Below, one piece after another: positions 14,820 through 21,725 of a stretch of 30,030 nucleotides of DNA; position 1 is the stretch's first letter, and the number at the start of each line of letters is the position of its first letter. The DNA is from Bacilli bacterium (GTDB taxonomy: Bacteria; Bacillota_I; Bacilli_A; RF39; UBA660). The stretch lies in the NCBI GenBank assembly GCA_017550205.1, contig JAFZPS010000041.1, positions 1-30,030 on the forward strand, given 5' to 3'. The notes under the pieces were generated by a model. It did no database searches, was not told the origin of the DNA, and saw only the letters and a list, made by a program, of their open reading frames with translations. Both the position numbers and the translations under genes were made by a program.

Positions 14820-16019
14820 ATGAAATTTTTATGTGTAAATGCTGGAAGTAGTTCTTTAAAATTTCAATTATTTGATATGCCAGAAGAAAAAGTATTAATT
14901 AGTGGTTATATTGAAAAGATTGGTTTGGAAGATAGTTTCTGGACTACTAAGGTAAATGGAGAAAAGATTAAAGGTGCTAAATACTTAAAAAATCATAGTG
15001 AAGCAGTAGAGGTTTTATTAAATGAATTAATTGAACATAAAGCTGTTACTTCATTAGATGAAATTAAGGGTGTAGGTCACCGTGTATTACATGGAGGAGA
15101 AAAATATAGTGATTCAGTATTAATTACTGATGAAGTTATCCAAGATATTAAAGATTTAACTAAATTAGGACCTCTTCATCATCCTGGTAACTTAGCTGGT
15201 ATTGAGGCTTTAAAAGCAGTATTACCTGATGTACCAATGGTAGCAGTATATGATACAGCTTTCCATCAAACTATGCCTAAAGAAAACTATATTTATCCAG
15301 TACCATATGAATGGTATGAAAAATATGGAGTTAGAAAATATGGATTCCATGGTACTAGTCATAAATACATTACTACAGTTATGAAAGAAAAATTAGGTAA
15401 AGAAGATGTTAACTTAATTATTTGTCATATTGGTAGTGGTGCTAGTATTAGTGCAGTAAAGAATGGAAAATGTTTTGATACTACAATGGGTATTACTCCA
15501 TTAGATGGATTAATGATGGGTACTAGAAGTGGTGCAATCGATCCATCTATCTTAGAATATGTTTGTAAAGAATCTGGTGAAGATATTACTACTATTACAA
15601 ATGCATTAAATAAGAAGAGTGGTTTACTTGGAGTATGTGGATTCTCTGATAATAGAGATGTTGAAAAAGCTGCAGCTAATGGTGATGAAAAGGCAATCTT
15701 AGCACTTAATATGTATCATGATAGAATAGCTAAATATATAGCTGATTATTATATCGAATTAGGTGGAAATGTTGATGCTATAGTATTTACTGCTGGTATT
15801 GGCGAAAATGGTATAGAATCACGTGAAGAAATCATTAATAGATTAAATTGTATTGGACTTTCTATTGATAAAGAAGTAAATAACACAATAGCTGGATATA
15901 GAGATAAACAAGAAGGTAAGATTAGTTCTAATGATTCTAAAGTAGATATTTATGTAGTACCTACTAATGAAGAATTAATGATTATTAAAGATACTTATAA
16001 GATAGTAAAGGGAGAATAA
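14820..16019 (+). CDS. ackA: Acetate kinase (copy 1)
   Basis: This 399-aa ASKHA-fold enzyme starts at ATG 14820 behind AAAGGAGAG. All key blocks are present: CVNAGSSSLKF (Asn for acetyl phosphate), GHRVLHGG (catalytic Arg), VYDTAFHQTM (Asp), YGFHGTSHKY (His), MGTRSGAIDPS (catalytic Arg) and PTNEELMI (Glu for Mg). It interconverts acetyl phosphate plus ADP and acetate plus ATP, giving substrate-level ATP in fermentation. The phosphate acetyltransferase gene pta is not in the window. A second complete paralogue is 1.8 kb downstream. The two are clearly homologous along their length but differ in many non-catalytic positions, so the duplication is not recent. A terminator overlaps the end of the gene. 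Confidence 0.97.
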   Translation: MKFLCVNAGSSSLKFQLFDMPEEKVLISGYIEKIGLEDSFWTTKVNGEKIKGAKYLKNHSEAVEVLLNELIEHKAVTSLDEIKGVGHRVLHGGEKYSDSVLITDEVIQDIKDLTKLGPLHHPGNLAGIEALKAVLPDVPMVAVYDTAFHQTMPKENYIYPVPYEWYEKYGVRKYGFHGTSHKYITTVMKEKLGKEDVNLIICHIGSGASISAVKNGKCFDTTMGITPLDGLMMGTRSGAIDPSILEYVCKESGEDITTITNALNKKSGLLGVCGFSDNRDVEKAAANGDEKAILALNMYHDRIAKYIADYYIELGGNVDAIVFTAGIGENGIESREEIINRLNCIGLSIDKEVNNTIAGYRDKQEGKISSNDSKVDIYVVPTNEELMIIKDTYKIVKGE

Positions 16020-16030
16020 CTCCCTTTTTT
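16008..16030 (+). terminator. Terminator overlapping the ackA copy 1 stop codon
   Basis: GGGAG (16010-16014) and CTCCC (16020-16024) flank a five-base loop that holds the TAA stop codon, followed by TTTTTT. Confidence 0.8.
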
Positions 16031-16031
16031 C

Positions 16032-16060
16032 TTGATTTTTTTAGTAATTTATGATATAAT
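16032..16060 (+). promoter_or_regulatory. Promoter of the 254-aa membrane protein gene
   Basis: TTGATT (16032-16037), 17-base spacer ending in TGA, TATAAT (16055-16060). Both hexamers and the TGn extension are good. Confidence 0.75.
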
Positions 16061-16085
16061 ATGTAATCACTTGGGGGATAGAGTA

Positions 16086-16850
16086 ATGGAAAAATTAGAT
16101 AAAAAAGAGAAATTAGAAAAATTAAAAGAAAAAATTAAATATTATAGAGGTAAGAGAAATGAGACAATAGCTACAAATGTATTAAAAGGTACAATTATTG
16201 CTTCACCATTTCTTATTGCGGGATTATTGTTAGGTGGACATTTTATTAAACATAAAAACATACCTGGACATATTGATTATCTTGAAAGACATGCAAATAA
16301 CACAATAACATATTCTAGTGATACAGGATTATTAGAAAAAAATACTGAATATGTAATAAGTGATCAAAACCATAAAGATAAGATGACTTATTATGGACCA
16401 TGGGTTCAACAAGCAGATGGAACTTATACATCTAGTGTTAAAGAATATATTTTAAATGATATTGGTGAAAAAGAGATAAATGAATTAGTAAATAAGGAAA
16501 ACTTAGCTTTTGAAGATATTTTTAACCTAAGTGTTGACGGATGTACTGATAGATTATATCGTAAAGATAGTTTAACTCAAGAAGAATTAGAAATGGAACC
16601 TCATTTTGAAATAACAGTATTTGATGTTGATAAAAATGATACTATGATGGTAAGAGAAACTCCTGAAGAAAATAAAGATGATATAGCAATTGTCGTTCTT
16701 GGCGTTTTTGCTGCTATATTGTGTGAAGGTGTTATTCTTATGATTGCAGGTCCTTATTCTAGTTTGTATGATTTTGAGAGTACAAGAGGATATTCAATGG
16801 ACATAAAAAATTATAAGAAAGAAATAAAAGAATTAAAAAAAACAAAATAA
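16086..16850 (+). CDS. Hypothetical two-helix membrane protein
   Basis: The start is ATG 16086 (254 aa), after GGGGGAT. The N-terminus is a charged coiled-coil helix (MEKLDKKEKLEKLKEKIKYY). Membrane helices lie at about residues 29-54 (ASPFLIAGLLLGGHF) and about 200-222 (IAIVVLGVFAAILCEGVILMIAG). Between them is a domain of about 145 residues with YYGPWVQQADGTYTSSVKEY and MEPHFEITVFDVDKNDTMMV, presumably outside the cell, and the lysine-rich C-terminus returns to the cytoplasm. I do not know the family. It lies between the two acetate kinase genes, just upstream of a PrsW-family membrane protease, but has its own promoter and terminator, so a functional link is only suggested by position. Confidence 0.75.
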   Translation: MEKLDKKEKLEKLKEKIKYYRGKRNETIATNVLKGTIIASPFLIAGLLLGGHFIKHKNIPGHIDYLERHANNTITYSSDTGLLEKNTEYVISDQNHKDKMTYYGPWVQQADGTYTSSVKEYILNDIGEKEINELVNKENLAFEDIFNLSVDGCTDRLYRKDSLTQEELEMEPHFEITVFDVDKNDTMMVRETPEENKDDIAIVVLGVFAAILCEGVILMIAGPYSSLYDFESTRGYSMDIKNYKKEIKELKKTK

Positions 16851-16877
16851 AAAAAGTCATTTGTTAATGACTTTTTT
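16850..16877 (+). terminator. Terminator after the 254-aa membrane protein gene
   Basis: AAAAAGTCATT pairs with AATGACTTTTTT around TGTT (16862-16865), followed by T residues. Confidence 0.85.
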
Positions 16878-16884
16878 AGTTTGC

Positions 16885-16893
16885 TGTTATAAA
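16885..16893 (+). promoter_or_regulatory. Extended -10 promoter of the PrsW-family gene
   Basis: TGTTATAAA ends 20 bases before the GTG start at 16914. Confidence 0.5.
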
Positions 16894-16913
16894 ATTAATA
16901 ATAGGTGATGTAT

Positions 16914-17759
16914 GTGCAGTATTTATTAGCGGCAGCGGTTTTGCCAATATTTCTATTATGTTTCTTTGTATATAAGAGGGATCCTCATCATGAACCTGGT
17001 GGGGTATTGGCTAAAATATTTATATTAGGTTTTTTTAGTGCTATTCCAATAGTAGGTGTTGAATTTGTATTAGGATTTTTATTTCCTACAGATGATGTTT
17101 CTAGTTTTATTTTAATATTTATAAATGTATTTATATCTGTAGCTTTAGTAGAAGAGGGATTTAAATGGATTATTACTTTACTATGTGGATATAGAAATAA
17201 AGAATTTGATGAAGTGTATGATATTATTGTTTATGCAGTATTTGCTTCTTTAGGTTTTGCTTGTATTGAGAATATATTATATGTATTTGCAAATGGTCTT
17301 GGTAATGCAATATTAAGAGCATTATTATCTATACCAGGTCATATGTGTTTTGGTGTATTTATGGGTTATTTCTTTGCACAAGCTAAAGTAGGAAGAATTA
17401 ATAAAAGCAGTAGTGTATTTACTAGAAATATAGTACTTAGTATATTAGTTCCTACTATTGCGCATACTTTATATGATGCTTTAATATTTTATACTGAATA
17501 CAATATATTTAGTATATTAGTATTCTTTGTATTTGATGTTGCTATGGTTGTTATGGGAATAGTTACTATTAATAAGATGTCTAAGATTCAACAAAACTTG
17601 GATACTCATTTAGATACAGGTATTTTAAAAACTACTGATACAGGAGAATTAATATATACTAGTGTAGTAGGTAGTGGAGATATACATTATTGTCCATTAT
17701 GTGGTAATAATGTAGATGGATGTAATTACTGTTCTCATTGTGGATTTAGAATAAGATAG
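16914..17759 (+). CDS. PrsW-family intramembrane metalloprotease with C-terminal zinc ribbon
   Basis: A polytopic membrane protein of 281 aa. After the first helix comes RDPHHEPGG, then the hallmark VEEGFKW (Glu80-Glu81), a GFACIENILY block and two conserved histidine segments, IPGHMCFGVFMGY and PTIAHTLYD: the PrsW/CAAX-protease-like active site. In Bacillus PrsW cleaves anti-sigma factor RsiW; the substrate here is unknown. After the last membrane helix a soluble tail ends in CPLC...CNYCSHC, a zinc ribbon. Start choice: GTG at 16914, because GGTGAT at 16904-16909 is four bases upstream; the ATG at 16908 lies inside that site. The gene has its own promoter and terminator between the 254-aa protein and the second ackA. 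Confidence 0.85.
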   Translation: MQYLLAAAVLPIFLLCFFVYKRDPHHEPGGVLAKIFILGFFSAIPIVGVEFVLGFLFPTDDVSSFILIFINVFISVALVEEGFKWIITLLCGYRNKEFDEVYDIIVYAVFASLGFACIENILYVFANGLGNAILRALLSIPGHMCFGVFMGYFFAQAKVGRINKSSSVFTRNIVLSILVPTIAHTLYDALIFYTEYNIFSILVFFVFDVAMVVMGIVTINKMSKIQQNLDTHLDTGILKTTDTGELIYTSVVGSGDIHYCPLCGNNVDGCNYCSHCGFRIR

Positions 17760-17783
17760 AGAGATAATTCTTTCTATTTTTTG
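17756..17783 (+). terminator. Terminator overlapping the end of the PrsW-family gene
   Basis: ATAGAGAG (17756-17763) pairs with CTTTCTAT (17770-17777), with one G-U pair, over ATAATT, then TTTTTTG. The stop codon is in the 5' arm. Confidence 0.75.
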
Positions 17784-17793
17784 TTTATTAGTG

Positions 17794-17799
17794 TATAAT
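17794..17799 (+). promoter_or_regulatory. -10 element of the second acetate kinase gene
   Basis: A perfect TATAAT, 30 bases before the ATG. The TG lies one base too close to be a standard extended -10, and the -35 region (TTTCTA) is weak. Confidence 0.5.
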
Positions 17800-17829
17800 A
17801 TTTATGAAAGTTTAGAAAGAAGGAATAAT

Positions 17830-19011
17830 ATGAAGATTTTATCTGTTAATGCAGGTAGTAGTTCATTAAAATTTACTTTATTTGAGATGAATGATGAATC
17901 TGTTATCGTAAGTGGTGTATTTGAAAGAATAGGTTTAGATAATAGTTTTTATAGATTTAAAATAAATGGTGAACAAATAAAAGAAGAAGTAGAACTTCCT
18001 ACTCATACTGAAGCAGTTAATGTACTTTTAAACAAGTTAATTGATTTAAATATTATTAAATCATATGATGAGATAAAAGGTGTAGGACATAGAATACTAC
18101 ATGGTGGAGAGAAGTATTCTGAATCAGTAATTATTAATGATGATGTTATTGAAAGTATTAAAGAATTAACTCCTCTTGGACCACTTCATCATCCAGGAGA
18201 AATAGCTGGTATTATGGCTTTAAAAGAAGTATTACCAGAAGTACCAATGGTAGCAGTATATGATACAGCTTTCCATCAAACAATGGATGAAGAAGCTTAT
18301 TTATATCCAGTACCTTATAGTTGGTATAAAGATTATAAAGTAAGAAAATATGGGTTTCATGGAACTAGTCATAAGTATATTGCTGAGGCTGTTAAAAAAA
18401 TCATTGGAAAGAAGAATTTTAAACTAATTAGTTGTCATATAGGTAGTGGTGGCTCTATTTGTGCTATTAAAGATGGTAAATGTGTAGATACTACTATGGG
18501 ATTTACTCCACTTGCAGGAATTATGATGGGAACTCGTAGTGGTGATATAGATCCATCAATTATACCTTATGTAATGGAAAAAGAAGGTAAGAATGCTTCT
18601 GAAATAGTAGATGATTTAAATAAACAAAGTGGTGTTTTAGGGCTTAGCTGTTTATGTAGTGATATGCGTGATTTAGTAAATGCTTGTGAAGAAGGTAATA
18701 AACAAGCTATTATAGCTAAAAATAAATATGTAAGAAGAGTAGTTGATTATATTGCTCAATATTATGTATTACTTGGTGGATGTGACATTATAGTATTTAC
18801 TGCTGGTGTAGGAGAAAATAATGTTGCTATAAGACGTGAAATATGTGAAAAATTATCTTGCTTAGGAGTAAAAATAGATTTAGATTTAAATAATATACGA
18901 GGAGAAGAAACTAAGATTAGTACTAATGACTCTAGTATATTAGTATATACAATCCCTACAAATGAAGAATTAATGATTGCTAGGGATACATTAAGATTAA
19001 TGAATAGATAG
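17830..19011 (+). CDS. ackA: Acetate kinase (copy 2)
   Basis: The 393-aa protein starts MKILSVNAGSSSLKF at ATG 17830, behind GAAGGAA. It keeps every catalytic block of copy 1: GHRILHGG, VYDTAFHQTM, YGFHGTSHKY, MGTRSGDIDPS and PTNEELMI. It has the common GTRSGDIDP form where copy 1 has GTRSGAIDP, and a cysteine-rich GLSCLCSDMRDL where copy 1 has GVCGFSDNRDV. It should also interconvert acetate/ATP and acetyl phosphate/ADP, though a shift in substrate (propionate or butyrate) or direction cannot be excluded. nrnA starts nine bases after its stop with no promoter in between, so copy 2 probably heads an operon with nrnA, engB and the two small genes. Confidence 0.95.
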   Translation: MKILSVNAGSSSLKFTLFEMNDESVIVSGVFERIGLDNSFYRFKINGEQIKEEVELPTHTEAVNVLLNKLIDLNIIKSYDEIKGVGHRILHGGEKYSESVIINDDVIESIKELTPLGPLHHPGEIAGIMALKEVLPEVPMVAVYDTAFHQTMDEEAYLYPVPYSWYKDYKVRKYGFHGTSHKYIAEAVKKIIGKKNFKLISCHIGSGGSICAIKDGKCVDTTMGFTPLAGIMMGTRSGDIDPSIIPYVMEKEGKNASEIVDDLNKQSGVLGLSCLCSDMRDLVNACEEGNKQAIIAKNKYVRRVVDYIAQYYVLLGGCDIIVFTAGVGENNVAIRREICEKLSCLGVKIDLDLNNIRGEETKISTNDSSILVYTIPTNEELMIARDTLRLMNR

Positions 19012-19020
19012 GAAATTGTT

Positions 19021-19968
19021 ATGTATAATGAATTAATTAATAAAATTAAAGAATTTGATAATATAGTAATTGCTAGACATATAGGAGTAGATCCTGATGC
19101 TTTATGTAGTCAATTTGCGCTTCGTGATTCAATTTTATTAACTTATCCAAATAAAAAAGTATTAGCTGTAGGTACAGGTAGTCAAAAGTTCTTATCTTTT
19201 GGTAAATTAGATAAATATGAGAAATTAGATAATGCATTATTAATTGTTTGTGATACACCTGATAGAAGAAGAATAGATTCTGCATTAGTAGAAGATTTTA
19301 AATATTCTATTAAGATAGATCATCATCCTTTTGTAGAAAAAGTATGTGATTTAGAAATAATAGAAGATGATAAGACTTCTGTTAGTGAAATAATAATGAA
19401 AATATTAGAAGAAACAGAACTACAATGTGATAGTAATATTGCTAGTACTTTATATATGGGATTAGTATCTGATTCTAATAGATTCTTATTTAATAGTTGT
19501 ACCCCAGAAACATTTAGTATAGTTTCTAGATATTTAGAAAAATATCCTTTTGATTTATCTAGTGTATATCAAAAGTTATATTTAAGACCATTAAATGAAG
19601 TTAGATTAGAAGGATATATTTCATTAAATATGAATGTTACTCCTAATAATCTAGGATATATTTATATAAGTGATGAAGTAATAAATAAGTATGGAGTAGA
19701 TAGTGCATCTGCTGGTAATATGGTTAATAATTATAACTTTATTAAAGAAGTACTTGTTTGGGCAACAATAACTGAAGATATTAAGAATAATCAATTTAGA
19801 GTATCTATAAGATCAAGAGGACCAGAAATTAAGAATATTGCTGAAAAACATGGTGGTGGAGGACATAAATATGCTGCTGGTGTTAAAGCAAAAACTAAAG
19901 AAGATGCTATGGAAGTAATGAGAGATTTAGATATTCTATTAGAAGAGTATAATAAGGAGGAAGTATAG
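19021..19968 (+). CDS. nrnA: DHH-family nanoRNase / pAp phosphatase (NrnA-type)
   Basis: The 315-aa protein has the DHH phosphoesterase motifs in order: ARHIGVDPDALCSQ (His20, Asp24, Asp26), LIVCDTPDRRRID (Asp about 78), IKIDHHPF (Asp100-His101-His102) and GLVSDSNRF (Asp about 155). It ends in the DHHA1 substrate-binding motif HGGGGHKYAAG (278-282). This is the NrnA arrangement: the enzyme degrades 2-5-nt RNA and dephosphorylates pAp in a Mn-dependent reaction. The ribosome binding site, AGGAA, is weak. The following engB starts one base after its stop, so the two are tightly coupled. Confidence 0.88.
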   Translation: MYNELINKIKEFDNIVIARHIGVDPDALCSQFALRDSILLTYPNKKVLAVGTGSQKFLSFGKLDKYEKLDNALLIVCDTPDRRRIDSALVEDFKYSIKIDHHPFVEKVCDLEIIEDDKTSVSEIIMKILEETELQCDSNIASTLYMGLVSDSNRFLFNSCTPETFSIVSRYLEKYPFDLSSVYQKLYLRPLNEVRLEGYISLNMNVTPNNLGYIYISDEVINKYGVDSASAGNMVNNYNFIKEVLVWATITEDIKNNQFRVSIRSRGPEIKNIAEKHGGGGHKYAAGVKAKTKEDAMEVMRDLDILLEEYNKEEV

Positions 19969-19969
19969 T

Positions 19970-20563
19970 ATGATAATAAAAGAAGCTAATTTAGATATTA
20001 TTGCTACTAGAAGAAGTCAATATCCTGATGATAATAGACCAGAGTTTTTATTAGTAGGTAGAAGTAATGTAGGTAAAAGTAGTTTTATTAATTCTATTTT
20101 ATCTCGTAAGAATTTAGCTCATACTTCAGCTACTCCAGGTAAAACTCAAACATTAAACTTTTATGGAGTAAATGATAACTTTTATTTAATAGATGTTCCT
20201 GGATATGGGTATGCTGCTACTGATAAGAAAACTCAAGCTAAGTTTGGTATGATGATAGAAGAATACTTAGAAAAAAGAGAACAATTAAAAAGAGTATTTA
20301 TGCTAGTAGATTTTAGACATAAACCTACTGAAGATGATTTACTTATGTATAATTTCTTAAAGTATTATAATCTTCCTGTTACTGTTATTGCTACTAAAGC
20401 AGATAAAGTACTTGGAAGTAAAAAAGAAAAGAATCTAAAAGTAATTTTAGATACATTAGATTTAGTAGTTGGAGATGATTTAGTTGTATTCTCAAGTGTT
20501 ACTAAATTAGGTGTAAAAGAGGTATTAAATAAAATAGAGGTATTAGTAAACGAAACTCTTTAA
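19970..20563 (+). CDS. engB: Ribosome-biogenesis GTPase EngB (YsxC/YihA)
   Basis: The 197-aa length is typical. The G motifs are complete: G1 GRSNVGKS (residues 30-37), G2 in TSATPGKTQTLNFY, G3 DVPGYGYA and G4 TKADK, with FSSVTKLG as G5. EngB (YsxC) is an essential GTPase that acts late in assembly of the 50S subunit. The start ATG at 19970 has AAGGAGG about nine bases upstream, overlapping the end of nrnA. The nrnA-engB coupling puts RNA turnover and ribosome assembly genes together. Confidence 0.95.
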   Translation: MIIKEANLDIIATRRSQYPDDNRPEFLLVGRSNVGKSSFINSILSRKNLAHTSATPGKTQTLNFYGVNDNFYLIDVPGYGYAATDKKTQAKFGMMIEEYLEKREQLKRVFMLVDFRHKPTEDDLLMYNFLKYYNLPVTVIATKADKVLGSKKEKNLKVILDTLDLVVGDDLVVFSSVTKLGVKEVLNKIEVLVNETL

Positions 20564-20595
20564 TGATTGAATCATATATTATATTGGGTGAATAT

Positions 20596-21015
20596 ATGAA
20601 GATTGAGAAACTTAATGTTACGGATTATAAAATATATTATTATAAGAAACAACTTGATGAAAAATCTTTATATAACGATATAAAAGAGTTAATAAAAAAA
20701 GTTCAAAAGAGATTAAAATTAAAAGGTTTTTATAAAGTACTCGCAGTAAATAAAAAGATAGGTCTATTTTTGATACTAAAAAAAATAGAAGATAATTTTT
20801 ATAGGAATACATTGGATTTTAAAATAGAAATAAGTGATTTAGATGTATACTTTAAAACAAATGATTATTTTGTTATTAAAGATTTATCTGATATAAAGTA
20901 TAAAGATGGGATGTTTTATTGTGTAGTAGATGAATCTTTTGATAAGATACTTGAAAAGGTTGAATTTGGGGATTTTTTGGTTGGTTATGATGATGTAAAG
21001 TTGGTGAAAATATGA
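20596..21015 (+). CDS. Hypothetical protein, 139 aa
   Basis: I cannot assign a family. The start ATG 20596 follows GGGTGAA at three bases; an earlier in-frame ATG at 20563 overlaps the engB stop but has a poorer ribosome binding site. The protein is basic in the first half (KKVQKRLKLKGFYKVLAVNKKIGLFLILKK) and acidic in the second. It has alternating beta-type segments (DLDVYFKTNDYFVIKDL, GMFYCVVDE), so it looks like a small alpha/beta domain without membrane segments. Its stop is TGA, the only one in the window, and it overlaps the next start as ATGA. The operon order suggests it is made together with engB and the following membrane protein. Confidence 0.65.
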   Translation: MKIEKLNVTDYKIYYYKKQLDEKSLYNDIKELIKKVQKRLKLKGFYKVLAVNKKIGLFLILKKIEDNFYRNTLDFKIEISDLDVYFKTNDYFVIKDLSDIKYKDGMFYCVVDESFDKILEKVEFGDFLVGYDDVKLVKI

Positions 21016-21710
21016 GTAATAAGAAAAAGTTTTTTATAATATTTTTATTTATAATTTTAGATGCTTTTTTACTTGTTGGTTATTTGGTTATTAGAGATAA
21101 AACTAATTTAAATAATCTAAAGAAAGAAGTGAATGAATTAAATAAATTAGATCTTACTAAAGATGCATTTAATAGAAGAATTAAAACTAGTGGTGATTAT
21201 GCTTTAGTTGAGAAGACTATTAAGACTTATTTAATTGAATACTCTAAAGGTATACAAGAAGTTAAGGGTATTATGAATGATTCTAAACTTACTAAGATAT
21301 TATCATATGATAATTATTCTACTGATGGTTTTGAATTTAATGAGTCTTTTAAATACTTAAGTAGTGAAAAAGAAGAGTTTAATAAAGAAATAGATTCATT
21401 AATAGAAAAATCTAATGAAAAGTATATTAATAATTATATAGATAAGAAAATAGAGGATAATTATTATAATGAATTATGTAAAGAGTTATTAATTACTAAG
21501 AAAAGGATTAAATCTTTAGAAGAAACAAAAAAGACTTTAGAAGAGATAAAACCTAAAGTTAATAATATTATAGATACTAGTACTGAAGTACTTAATTTAA
21601 TAAAAGATAATAAAGATAATTGTATTCTAGAAGAAGGACAAATTAAATTTAAATCTAAAGCAGTATATGATAAATATAATGAATTAATAAGTAAAATAAA
21701 AGAAGACTAA
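21012..21710 (+). CDS. Hypothetical membrane-anchored coiled-coil protein, 232 aa
   Basis: An N-terminal anchor, MSNKKKFFIIFLFIILDAFLLVGYLVI, has a basic start and about 22 hydrophobic residues. No cleavage site or lipobox is visible. The remainder is a lysine/glutamate-rich helical domain with coiled-coil patterns such as TKKRIKSLEETKKTLEEIKPKVNNI. It is probably anchored in the membrane with the bulk outside, but the topology is not certain. The start overlaps the previous stop by four bases (ATGA) with GGTGAAA upstream. It is the last gene of the run from ackA copy 2 and ends in a two-way terminator. Function unknown. Confidence 0.7.
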   Translation: MSNKKKFFIIFLFIILDAFLLVGYLVIRDKTNLNNLKKEVNELNKLDLTKDAFNRRIKTSGDYALVEKTIKTYLIEYSKGIQEVKGIMNDSKLTKILSYDNYSTDGFEFNESFKYLSSEKEEFNKEIDSLIEKSNEKYINNYIDKKIEDNYYNELCKELLITKKRIKSLEETKKTLEEIKPKVNNIIDTSTEVLNLIKDNKDNCILEEGQIKFKSKAVYDKYNELISKIKED

Positions 21711-21725
21711 TGTCTTCTTTTTTAA
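21698..21725. terminator. Bidirectional terminator between the 232-aa gene and the hydrolase gene
   Basis: AGAAGAC (21701-21707) pairs with GTCTTCT (21712-21718) over TAAT, where the stop codon lies. The A-rich 5' and T-rich 3' flanks suit both convergent genes. Confidence 0.8.

Noticed and set aside
19073..19285. Open minus-strand frames inside nrnA, at 20618-20812 and at 25968-26162
   Set aside because: They are antisense to supported genes, without a ribosome binding site, and their products are Leu/Ile/Tyr/Phe-rich in the way expected of reversed AT-rich coding DNA.
21013..21015. TGA read as tryptophan (Mollicutes code)
   Set aside because: All tryptophans in conserved positions, such as YWGTD of TyrS and NKWD of Der, use TGG, and no conserved gene contains an in-frame TGA.
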